From NCBI GenBank assembly GCA_017557005.1, contig JAFZFZ010000091.1, positions 1 to 37,394 of the forward strand: 37,394 nucleotides of DNA. Reading direction: 5' to 3'. The stretch is from Bacteroidaceae bacterium (lineage in GTDB: Bacteria > Bacteroidota > Bacteroidia > Bacteroidales > Bacteroidaceae). The first letter of the stretch is position 1. Every line of letters begins with the position of its first letter. Both the position numbers and the translations under genes were made by a program. A model generated the notes under the pieces. The model was not told the DNA's origin and did not search any database. It saw nothing but the letters and a program-made list of their open reading frames with translations. This document shows, piece by piece, positions 7,915 through 15,612 of this stretch.

Positions 7915-9894
7915 ATGAAAAAGACAATCTTGGCGCTCTGCCTGGGCGCAATGGCTGCTGGTGCAGCTGCACAAACCATCCCCAACGGAGAGTTGTATAA
8001 GTTCCGGGCTACACAAAACCCGATAGTGACACACAAGCACACGGCCGACCCTGCCCCCTTCGTGAAGGGCGACACGCTATACCTCTTCACAGGTGTCGAC
8101 CATGCCGGCAACCAGGGAGGATACACCATGTATGAGTGGGCGTTGTTTACCACCACCGACATGATGAACTGGACCGAGCACAAGAGTCCGCTCCACATCG
8201 ACGAATTCAAGTGGGCCAACTCACGCAATGCCTACGCGGCACACGTAGCCGAGAAGGATGGCAAGTACTACTTCTACGTATCTACCAATTGGTGCGGTAT
8301 CGGCGTAGCCGTGGGCGACTCGCCCTATGGCCCCTTCAAGGATGCGCTGGGCAAACCCATGCTCACCAATGCCGACTGCCCAGGCACCGACCACTCGTGG
8401 GCCTGCATCGACCCCGCCATATACCAGGACGACGAGGGCAACGCATGGATCTACTGGGGCAACCGCCGCTGCTACGTAGCCAAGCTGAAGCCCAACATGA
8501 TAGAAATCGACGGCGAGGTGATGGACATCACCCCCGAAGGGGCGAACTTCACCGAAGCACCTTGGGTACACAAGCGCGACGACAAGTACTACCTCACCTT
8601 CGCACAGGGATGGCCCGAGAAGTTGGGCTATGCCGTAAGCGACTCACCCACGGGTCCCTTCCAGTACAAGGGTATCTTCTCTGAGGTAGCCGGCAACAGC
8701 AACACCACACACCCCGGCATCGTGGAGTTTGGCGGCAAGACCCTCCTCTTCACCCACAACGGAGCACTGCACACCGGCACCAGCTACTCACGCTCGGTAT
8801 GCGCTCAGGAGCTCACCTACGACAAGGCTGGCAACATCAACAAGTGCGACATCACCACCGACGGCGTACCCTACCTGGACGCGTACTACACCCGCAAGGC
8901 AATGAAAGAGAAGGCCGCCCGCAAGATGGAGAAGAAGATGGGCGCCTACCTCATGGTATACCACAAGGACGCTGACCACGGACTCCACATGGCCATCAGC
9001 TACGACGGACACGAATTTATCGCCCTCAACGAAGACAAGCCCCTCATCGCAGGCGACACCATCGCCATGCAGAAGGGCATTCGCGACCCGCACATCTTCC
9101 GCGGCCCCGATGGTGCCTTCTACCTCGCCATGACCGACCTGCACGTGTTTGGCGTGCGCGACGGATACCGCACCACCGAGTGGGAGCGCGACGGCAAGAA
9201 ATATGGCTGGGGCAACAACCGCGGACTGGTGCTGATGAAATCGACCGACCTGAAGCATTGGACCCGCACCAACCTCAACTTCCAGAACTTGGGCGGCAAG
9301 TGGGACGAGGTAGGTTGCGTATGGGCCCCCGAGACCTGCTACGATGAGGAGAAGGGAAAGTTGTTCCTCCACTTCACCACCCGCTTCGGCAACGGCCGCA
9401 ACATGATCTACTACGTATACATGAACGATGACTTCACTCAGATGGAGGGCGAGCCCAAGCTACTCTTCGAAGCACCCGAGGGCAAGTACAACGTGATCGA
9501 TAGCGACATCATGTACCACGATGGCACCTACCACCTCTACTACGTATCGCACGAGGGTGGCGCTACCGTGAAGCACGCCACAGCAGCCGACATCAAGGGC
9601 CCCTACACCATGGACGAGAACTACTACGACGGTGTGCGCCAGGGGCACGAGGCTCCCAACTGCTGGAAGCGCATTGGCGAAGACACTTGGGTAGTGATGC
9701 ACGACAACTACCACATCCATCCCCACAACTTCGGGTTCACCGAGACAAGCGACTTCATCCACTACACCCCGACAGGCAACTTCGGCGATGGCAAGATGAC
9801 CCGCGTAGGCTTCAGCGAGCAAAAGCACGGTGCCGTGATACACATCACCAAGAAGGAGGCCAAGATGCTGGAGAAGATTTGGAATAAGAAATAA
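7915..9894 (+). CDS. Secreted glycoside hydrolase with two GH43-type propellers
   Basis: A 659-residue protein with a Sec signal peptide (about 1-19, ending GAAAQ) and two five-bladed beta-propeller domains in tandem. The N-terminal domain (about 35-325) has the GH43 triad pattern: D45 in TADP (base), D166 in CIDPAIY, E214 in TEAPWV (acid). The C-terminal domain (about 343-650) has its own set: D391 in IRDPHIF, D529 or D531 in NVIDSDIMY, E579 in GHEAPN. A Lys/Arg-rich linker (about 328-342) joins them. GH43 enzymes are mostly arabinofuranosidases, xylosidases or galactan hydrolases, so the likely role is removal of arabinose or xylose from plant glycans in the periplasm. The substrate and whether both domains are active are inference. 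It stands alone, convergent with the GH2 gene. Confidence 0.88.
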   Translation: MKKTILALCLGAMAAGAAAQTIPNGELYKFRATQNPIVTHKHTADPAPFVKGDTLYLFTGVDHAGNQGGYTMYEWALFTTTDMMNWTEHKSPLHIDEFKWANSRNAYAAHVAEKDGKYYFYVSTNWCGIGVAVGDSPYGPFKDALGKPMLTNADCPGTDHSWACIDPAIYQDDEGNAWIYWGNRRCYVAKLKPNMIEIDGEVMDITPEGANFTEAPWVHKRDDKYYLTFAQGWPEKLGYAVSDSPTGPFQYKGIFSEVAGNSNTTHPGIVEFGGKTLLFTHNGALHTGTSYSRSVCAQELTYDKAGNINKCDITTDGVPYLDAYYTRKAMKEKAARKMEKKMGAYLMVYHKDADHGLHMAISYDGHEFIALNEDKPLIAGDTIAMQKGIRDPHIFRGPDGAFYLAMTDLHVFGVRDGYRTTEWERDGKKYGWGNNRGLVLMKSTDLKHWTRTNLNFQNLGGKWDEVGCVWAPETCYDEEKGKLFLHFTTRFGNGRNMIYYVYMNDDFTQMEGEPKLLFEAPEGKYNVIDSDIMYHDGTYHLYYVSHEGGATVKHATAADIKGPYTMDENYYDGVRQGHEAPNCWKRIGEDTWVVMHDNYHIHPHNFGFTETSDFIHYTPTGNFGDGKMTRVGFSEQKHGAVIHITKKEAKMLEKIWNKK

Positions 9895-9930
9895 AGGAAA
9901 CTTCGAACTTCCACAATAAAGCAATAAATA

Positions 9931-9962
9931 CCCCCAGAAGTTAAACAAAAGACTTCTGGGGG
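9931..9962 (+). terminator. Terminator after the tandem GH43 gene
   Basis: A perfect 11-bp stem (9931-9941 with 9952-9962) with a 10-nt loop lies 36 nt after the stop codon. The U-tract is poor. Confidence 0.6.
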
Positions 9963-10010
9963 GCATTGTATAGTAAAGATTCTATCTAAAGGGACATTTT
10001 ATCTGAAACG

Positions 10011-10056
10011 AGCCTTAGAAAAGCAACTTTCACCGCGGTGACGCTAAAGTAAGGCT
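10011..10056. repeat. Nested inverted repeat in the GH43/GH2 intergenic gap
   Basis: Outer arms agcctta (10011-10017) and taaggct (10050-10056) enclose a perfect 12-bp palindrome, TCACCGCGGTGA (10030-10041). A separate small hairpin (gtaatct/agattac, 10116-10122 and 10129-10135) lies further along. The 306-nt gap 9895-10200 holds no convincing coding frame: only these structures and the flanking terminators. Confidence 0.55.
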
Positions 10057-10150
10057 AGTTCGTTTTATGTATAGAGGAAGATTTGTTTAGAAGATAATAC
10101 CGACAGGACCATTTCGTAATCTAAAGAAAGATTACATTAAACAATACAAA

Positions 10151-10180
10151 AGGGGCAAGCCGCGCAAGCGACCTGCCCCT
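10151..10180 (-). terminator. Terminator of the GH2 gene
   Basis: Stem arms aggggca (10151-10157) and tgcccct (10174-10180) with additional inner pairing. Read on the minus strand it follows the GH2 stop and runs into ttttgtattgt, a good U-tract. Confidence 0.7.
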
Positions 10181-10200
10181 AAGTCTTTCAGGGTCTCACA

Positions 10201-12615
10201 TTACTGTGTTACCAGGTTCACCTTGGCTTTCTTGCCTGCAGTGTCGGTGACGGTGAGCACCACCTTACCAGCCGTATGTCCGGCACGGAGGATGACAAGT
10301 GCCGAGCCGTCGTAGAGGCGGCGCACATTGCCGGTATGGAGTTCGTGGCTATACAGGTTGCCATTGTCGACAGCTACGATGCGAGCATCGCCCTCAACAG
10401 CGAAGGTGAGCTCATCCTGGGCAGCCCACACGCGACGTCCCTTGCCATCGACAGCATACACGCGCACATGCATCAAGTCGGTGCCATCGGCCTGCCACTG
10501 AATGGCGTCGGGCACGAGTTGCAGCTTCTTAGCCTCACCCGTGGTCTCGAGACGATGGCGTGCCACCACCTTACCTGCACGATAGGCCACGGCCTCAAGG
10601 TAGCCGGGGGCATAGGCGATGTTGTCAAATCTCAGCTTGTTGCGCGAGCGGGGGTTGAGCGTGTTCTCCTTAGAGGCTACGACACGGCCGTTGAGCACGA
10701 GGTCGACACGCTCGCAGTTGGTATATACGTTCATCGAAAGGGTAGAGCCTTCAGGGCGATTCCAACTCTCACCAGTAACGCCAGTGCCTACCTGTACATC
10801 GTTCCACATCACCTCCTTGGCCACCTTGTCTATGATAGCGATGCGCACTACAGGCTCGTCTACAAACATAGACTTGAGCAGATAGGCCGTGCCCTTAGGC
10901 TGCAGCGAGAGGTCGAACGACCCGTTTACCCAACCCTTGGCAGGCCAGCCGTTCGATTCGCCCAGATAGTCGATCTGTCCCCAATAGGCAAGTCCCAGCA
11001 CACGGTCGAGGTCCATCTCAAAGAAGTTGGGACCCATCATGCTCGTATTGGCTTCGGCCTGATAGAACATCATCCAGGGGAAGCGACGGCCATCGCCAGG
11101 GAAGTACATGTAACGATAGTTATAGGCTGCGATATCGGTCTCGTGCACCAGGGGAGCGGGCAGCGAATCGGTGTCGAGATGGCGGCCGCGTGGATGCATG
11201 GCCACGGTGATGGGGCGCGTAGCATCGTAGCGCTGTACTACGGGCTTCATCATGCGGTAGGTAGTAACGCCCCAGTCGTTGAAGGGGAGCGAATTGTAGG
11301 TCTGCAACTCATTACCAAGGCTCCACATCACCACGCAAGGGTGGTTACGGTCGCGCTTGATCCACTCGGGAAGGTCGTAAGGCCAAAGGCTGAGCCACTC
11401 GGTGCGGCCACCACAGAACTGGGTGAGCCACTTATCATAGAGTTCGTCGACAACGAGGATACCATGCTTGTCGCACAGCTCCATGAACGACTTGCTATAG
11501 GGATTGTGCGAGGTGCGGATGTGGTTGAAGCCATACTCTTTGAGGAGCAGGATGCGCTTCTCGATGGCACGTGCATAGGTGGCAGCACCAAGAGCACCTA
11601 AGGTATGGTGGTTGGCAATACCCTTGAGGAGCACCTTCTCGCCATTGAGTTTCATACCAAACTCGGGAGAGAACTCGATGGTGCGTATACCGAAAGTGTG
11701 AGCCACGCTGTCCATCACAGCACCCTGAGCGTCGAGTATCGATACGGAAGCGGTATAGAGGTGGGGCGACTCGCAGCTCCATAGGCGCGGATTCTCCACG
11801 ACGAACGAGTCGGTCTTGAGCTCCATGGTGCGATACTTACGGTTGATAGGCACCTGCTTGGTGCTTTCATACACTACCACCCCATCGGCATCGCGCACCA
11901 CGGTGCGCATGGGCACCTCATTGATGCGGGCACGGGTAGCAATCTCGGCCTGTATCTCTACGACACGATTGTCTGTAGTGGTGATATAGAGGGGGTGGCG
12001 CTCGAAATAAGTGACCGGATTGGTAACCACGAGGGTTACATCGCGGAAGAGTCCGCCACCGGTATACCAGCGCGAGTTGGCCGGCTCAGCCGTATGGGCA
12101 CGCACAGCGATGATATTCTCCTTATCGAAGCGTAGCTTCTGTGTGACATCGATCTCGAAGCCTACGTAGCCATAATCGGTGCCGCCAATGCGCTCACCAT
12201 TGAGATATACATCGCCTACGTACATGATACCCTCAAAGTCGAGCAGCAGACGCTGTCCCTTGAGAGAGGCATCGGGGGTATAGCACTTGATATACCAGCC
12301 GGCACCCATCTCCTTGAATGCACGGGCCGAAAGACGGCTCTTGAAGTTGGCCGCTCCATCACCATTGTCGGGGCGCTCCTCAGGCGAAGGTTCTACCCAA
12401 GGCTGCGATATCTGAAAGTCGTGCGGCACATCGACCCTCTCCCACCCTGCTGCAGTATCAGCAGGCATAGCAACAGGAACGGCATCGAGGTCGCCCAAGT
12501 GAAAATACCAATCAAAGTTAAAGTTTACCACTTCGCGTCCACAAACAATAGATTGGACGAAGCATACCATAACGAGCAACAAGGCTCGACGAAAAATTCT
12601 TGACATGTTTTTCAT
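10201..12615 (-). CDS. Secreted GH2-family glycosidase (beta-galactosidase-like)
   Basis: About 804 residues from the ATG at 12615; an in-frame TTG at 12624 is less likely. A signal peptide (about 1-26) is followed by the GH2 sugar-binding jelly-roll (about 30-215, with FDFEG-type and WYTGGGLFRDV segments), an Ig-like domain, and the TIM barrel with IRTSHNPYS. The acid/base is E436 in SLGNEL and the nucleophile is probably E521 in YQAEAN. C-terminal Ig-like or DUF4982-type domains complete the usual Bacteroidetes architecture. GH2 covers beta-galactosidase, beta-glucuronidase and beta-mannosidase; the fold and length best fit a beta-galactosidase-like exo-enzyme in the periplasm. It is a single-gene unit between its own promoter and terminator, diverging from the hemerythrin-LuxR regulator. 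Confidence 0.92.
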   Translation of the reverse strand: MKNMSRIFRRALLLVMVCFVQSIVCGREVVNFNFDWYFHLGDLDAVPVAMPADTAAGWERVDVPHDFQISQPWVEPSPEERPDNGDGAANFKSRLSARAFKEMGAGWYIKCYTPDASLKGQRLLLDFEGIMYVGDVYLNGERIGGTDYGYVGFEIDVTQKLRFDKENIIAVRAHTAEPANSRWYTGGGLFRDVTLVVTNPVTYFERHPLYITTTDNRVVEIQAEIATRARINEVPMRTVVRDADGVVVYESTKQVPINRKYRTMELKTDSFVVENPRLWSCESPHLYTASVSILDAQGAVMDSVAHTFGIRTIEFSPEFGMKLNGEKVLLKGIANHHTLGALGAATYARAIEKRILLLKEYGFNHIRTSHNPYSKSFMELCDKHGILVVDELYDKWLTQFCGGRTEWLSLWPYDLPEWIKRDRNHPCVVMWSLGNELQTYNSLPFNDWGVTTYRMMKPVVQRYDATRPITVAMHPRGRHLDTDSLPAPLVHETDIAAYNYRYMYFPGDGRRFPWMMFYQAEANTSMMGPNFFEMDLDRVLGLAYWGQIDYLGESNGWPAKGWVNGSFDLSLQPKGTAYLLKSMFVDEPVVRIAIIDKVAKEVMWNDVQVGTGVTGESWNRPEGSTLSMNVYTNCERVDLVLNGRVVASKENTLNPRSRNKLRFDNIAYAPGYLEAVAYRAGKVVARHRLETTGEAKKLQLVPDAIQWQADGTDLMHVRVYAVDGKGRRVWAAQDELTFAVEGDARIVAVDNGNLYSHELHTGNVRRLYDGSALVILRAGHTAGKVVLTVTDTAGKKAKVNLVTQ

Positions 12616-12637
12616 AATCACCAACGATTGTAGGCTT

Positions 12638-12668
12638 CAAAATTAATGTATTTTTTTGATTTTTCGAA
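12638..12668 (-). promoter_or_regulatory. Probable GH2 gene promoter
   Basis: Minus-strand -7 TAATTTTG (12638-12645) matches the consensus. A -33-like TTCG (12665-12668) is 19 bp away. The leader before 12615 would be short. Confidence 0.55.
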
Positions 12669-12753
12669 TATTAAGCCCGCAAATATTACATCTGCACACG
12701 AGTAAGTTCTTTTGCAAACCACCGATACTCAGCAAAATACCTATATATAGGGA

Positions 12754-12784
12754 TTGTGAAAATAAAAGAAAAGTTGTTTCTTTG
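12754..12784 (+). promoter_or_regulatory. Probable promoter of the hemerythrin-LuxR regulator
   Basis: TTG (12754-12756), 20 bp, then TTTCTTTG (12777-12784), one mismatch from TAnnTTTG. The predicted start of transcription, near 12791, excludes the open-frame extension to 12656 and supports the ATG at 12809. Confidence 0.55.
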
Positions 12785-12808
12785 CATAAAATTAACATCC
12801 TGCATACT

Positions 12809-13771
12809 ATGGCCGACAGACCACGCTACCAAGCTACCGACAAGATGAGTGCCCTCATCAGCGACAACTACTCGCTGCTGATGGTAATGAGCCGCTTTGG
12901 CCTATCACTCGGATTTGGCGACCGCACGGTAGCCGAGGTATGCGAAGAGCAGGGCGTGCACTGCCCCACCTTCCTCACGGTGGCCAACTTCATCAGCGAC
13001 GCCCAGCACAAGGTGGGCGACTATAGCTACAAGGACTACTCACTATCTGCCCTGCTCGACTATCTGAAGCAAGCACACTCGTACTACCTCAACTTCAGTC
13101 TGCCCTCTATACGCCGCAAACTGATAGAATCAATCGACTATTCAGGGACGAACGAGATAGCTACACTCATCCTCAAGTTCTTCGACGAGTATGTGCGTGA
13201 GGTGCGTCGCCACATGGAGTTTGAAAACCGTTCGGTATTTACCTACGTAGAAAAGCTGCTCGAGGGAGAGGCATCGGACACCTACGATATTGCCACCTTT
13301 GCCAGCAAGCACAACCAGGTGAACTCAAAGCTATCAGAGCTAAAGAACATCATCGTAAAATATTACCCTGGGAAGGACAACTACAACCTGCTGAATGCTG
13401 TGCTCTTCGACATCTACAACTGCGAACAGGACCTTGCCACACACTGCGACGTGGAGGACTATCTGCTCGTACCCGCCGTATCGGTGCTGGAGCATCAACT
13501 GCAAGCAGGCATCAAGCCATCGAAAGGTGGCAAAACTGCTGAGAAGGAGGAGGGACAAGAGGCGCTGAGCCAACGTGAGAAGGAGATCATCTCTTGCGTA
13601 GTGAAGGGACTGACAAATAAGGAGATTGCCGATGCGCTGTGCCTCTCTATACATACAGTCATCACGCACCGCCGCAACATCGCCCGTAAGCTACAGATAC
13701 ATTCGCCCGCGGGTCTCACCATCTATGCCATAGTGAACAAATTGGTGGAACTATCTGAGATTAAATTATAA
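12809..13771 (+). CDS. Hemerythrin/RIC-like di-iron domain fused to LuxR-type DNA-binding domain
   Basis: A 320-residue cytoplasmic protein. Residues about 13-63 resemble the small N-terminal ScdA/RIC domain, but the Cys-Cys pair of that family is replaced (FGLSLGFGDRT where RIC has a CC-G motif). Residues about 80-230 form a hemerythrin-like four-helix bundle. H90, H135-xxx-E139, H168 and H212-xxx-E216 have nearly the same spacing as the six di-iron ligands of E. coli YtfE (H84, H129, E133, H160, H204, E208, from memory). A Lys/Glu-rich linker (about 236-252) leads to a LuxR/GerE helix-turn-helix (253-315: LSQREKEII, GLTNKEIADALCLSIHTV). It should therefore be a transcription factor whose di-iron site senses oxygen, NO or peroxide; the signal is inferred. 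It is convergent with the neighbouring operon, with only 12 bp between stops. Confidence 0.9.
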   Translation: MADRPRYQATDKMSALISDNYSLLMVMSRFGLSLGFGDRTVAEVCEEQGVHCPTFLTVANFISDAQHKVGDYSYKDYSLSALLDYLKQAHSYYLNFSLPSIRRKLIESIDYSGTNEIATLILKFFDEYVREVRRHMEFENRSVFTYVEKLLEGEASDTYDIATFASKHNQVNSKLSELKNIIVKYYPGKDNYNLLNAVLFDIYNCEQDLATHCDVEDYLLVPAVSVLEHQLQAGIKPSKGGKTAEKEEGQEALSQREKEIISCVVKGLTNKEIADALCLSIHTVITHRRNIARKLQIHSPAGLTIYAIVNKLVELSEIKL

Positions 13772-13783
13772 GAGCTGGCGGGA

Positions 13784-14542
13784 TCAGAGTTCCAGCACCA
13801 AGCCATCGTAGGCCAACTGCACGGTGTGTGGCAACTGAGCATCAGTCTCGGCATGCAATCCGGCTTGATGACTCATATGTATGAGGTAAGTCTTCTTCGC
13901 TCCCACCCTTTGCGCAAACGCTATGGCATCATCAATCGTCTGGTGCGACCCATGAGCGAAGGGACGCAGCGCATTCACAATCAGTACATCGACCCCACGC
14001 AGAGCCTCATACGTTGCCTCCGGAGCGGTAAGCATATCGGTCACGAAGCCCAAGGCGCCAATACGATAACCCAGGATGGGCAAAGCACCATGCATCACCT
14101 GCAGGGGCAACACCTCTACTCCCTTTACATCAAACGTACGATAGGGTGCTATGGCGTAAAAATGCAGACGAGGAACGCCAGGATAGAGCACCTCCTTGAA
14201 CAGATAGGGCAGGCGTTCGCGAAGGTGCGTACAGGTGAGTGCATCGGCAAAGATATCAATATCACCAAAGCGGCAGAAGGGGCGCAAATCGTCGATTCCG
14301 CCCGTATGATCGTAGTGCTCGTGCGTGAGCAGCACACCATCTAAGCGGTCGAAAGGCACTCGCAACATCTGTTCGCGGAAGTCGGGACCACAATCGATCA
14401 GGATACGTGCCTCGCCAGTTTCCACCAACAGAGACACACGCAATCGTCTGTCGCGCGGGTCGGCCGAGGTACACACAGGGCAGGTGCACCCTATCTCGGG
14501 CACGCCGGTAGAGGTGCCCGTACCGAGAAATGTAATCTTCAT
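13784..14542 (-). CDS. PhnP-like metallo-beta-lactamase-fold hydrolase
   Basis: About 253 residues from the ATG at 14542 (MKITFLGTGTSTGVP, the usual family start). An ATG at 14557 and a TTG at 14566, overlapping murB, are alternatives. The di-metal motif HEHYDH is at residues 74-79, and C19, C21 and C24 form the extra zinc-type motif (GCTCPVC) seen in PhnP phosphodiesterases. Later histidines complete the metal site. The likely reaction is hydrolysis of a phosphodiester or cyclic phosphate. No phosphonate genes are nearby, so a housekeeping repair role is more plausible than C-P lyase metabolism. It is the last gene of the reverse-strand operon, immediately after murB. Confidence 0.88.
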   Translation of the reverse strand: MKITFLGTGTSTGVPEIGCTCPVCTSADPRDRRLRVSLLVETGEARILIDCGPDFREQMLRVPFDRLDGVLLTHEHYDHTGGIDDLRPFCRFGDIDIFADALTCTHLRERLPYLFKEVLYPGVPRLHFYAIAPYRTFDVKGVEVLPLQVMHGALPILGYRIGALGFVTDMLTAPEATYEALRGVDVLIVNALRPFAHGSHQTIDDAIAFAQRVGAKKTYLIHMSHQAGLHAETDAQLPHTVQLAYDGLVLEL

Positions 14543-14558
14543 CCCTTTCGCTTCCATA

Positions 14559-15575
14559 TCAGACAATGTAGTTCACCTCGGGCACAATGCGTATGCCAAA
14601 CTTCTGATATATATCCTCGCTGATGCGTTGGGCCAATGCCATCACTTCAGCGCCCGTAGCACCACCCTTGTTTACAAGCACCAAAGCTTGACGGTCATGC
14701 ACAGCTGCATGCCCCAGCGCCTGGCCTTTCCATCCTACATGCTCGATGAGCCAGCCGGCAGGCACCTTCACATGATCATCATCGATGGAGTATGAGGGCA
14801 TCGTAGGATTATCGGCCAGCAATGCCTCATATTGCTTGCGCTCAATGACCGGATTGGTAAAGAAGCTACCTGCATTGCCCAGTTCTTTCGGGTTGGGGAG
14901 CTTGCTATCACGGATGGCTGTCACCGCGCCGCGCACTGCTTGGAGTGTGGGTACTCCTTCAGCCTCAACACGCGCACGCAAGTCGCCATAGTCGAGTTTA
15001 AAGGTAGGCGATTTCATCAGGCGATAGACAACATGTGTCACTATATATTGCCCCTTGAGCTCGTTCTTAAACACCGAGTCGCGATAGCCATAGCGACACG
15101 CTGCCTTGTCAAACACACGCACGTTGCCCATGAGGTCTACCGTCTCCACACGCTCTATCACATCGCACACCTCTACGCCATAGGCTCCGATATTTTGCAC
15201 GGCACTTGCACCTACTTCACCGGGGATGGCACTGAGATTCTCCACTCCAGCCAACTGATGCTCTACGCAGTATGCCACAAAATCGTCCCACACGTAGCCT
15301 GAGCCTACGCGCAGCAGTTGATACTCCGGTGTATCCTCCACCACGGTAAGTTCACAATTGACAGAGTGCATCACCAATCCGCTATAGTCGCCAGCAAAGA
15401 GCAAGTTGCTACCACTACCGATATGGATAAAGTGAGAGCGGCACTTGTCAAACTCGTCTGACAAGAGAAAAGCACGCAGTTCGTCAACCGTTTCGTATTC
15501 AAAAAACAGAGCCGCCTTTACATCCATGCCGAACGTATTGTGAGCGAGCAGCGAGTAGTCCTTATATAGCTTCAT
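14559..15575 (-). CDS. murB: UDP-N-acetylenolpyruvoylglucosamine reductase MurB
   Basis: A cytoplasmic FAD enzyme that reduces UDP-GlcNAc-enolpyruvate with NADPH to UDP-MurNAc, the second committed step of peptidoglycan synthesis. At 338 residues it is the longer E. coli-type (type I) MurB. Seen are NTFGMDV, the FAD-binding IGSGSNLLF, IPGEVGASAVQNIGAYGVE, YGYRDS (active-site Tyr/Arg region), NAGSFFTNP with the catalytic Ser, and the C-terminal Glu region. It lies 37 bp after the S41 peptidase gene and abuts the PhnP-like gene, so co-transcription is likely. Confidence 0.97.
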   Translation of the reverse strand: MKLYKDYSLLAHNTFGMDVKAALFFEYETVDELRAFLLSDEFDKCRSHFIHIGSGSNLLFAGDYSGLVMHSVNCELTVVEDTPEYQLLRVGSGYVWDDFVAYCVEHQLAGVENLSAIPGEVGASAVQNIGAYGVEVCDVIERVETVDLMGNVRVFDKAACRYGYRDSVFKNELKGQYIVTHVVYRLMKSPTFKLDYGDLRARVEAEGVPTLQAVRGAVTAIRDSKLPNPKELGNAGSFFTNPVIERKQYEALLADNPTMPSYSIDDDHVKVPAGWLIEHVGWKGQALGHAAVHDRQALVLVNKGGATGAEVMALAQRISEDIYQKFGIRIVPEVNYIV

Positions 15576-15612
15576 ACACGTAGCTTTTCATTCATAAATC
15601 AAAACACGCCAT

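Noticed and set aside
10011..10056. Integron attC or phage attachment site
   Set aside because: The imperfect palindrome has no RYYYAAC/GTTRRRY core boxes and there is no integrase in the window.
10276..11601. A 441-codon open frame on the plus strand opposite the GH2 gene
   Set aside because: It is antisense to a well-conserved enzyme, with low-complexity His/Val/Ala-rich translation and no promoter or start context. It is a shadow of GC-biased third positions.
12656..12808. N-terminal extension of the hemerythrin-LuxR regulator
   Set aside because: It crosses the promoter and is AT-rich, non-conserved sequence; the ATG at 12809 gives a complete domain start.
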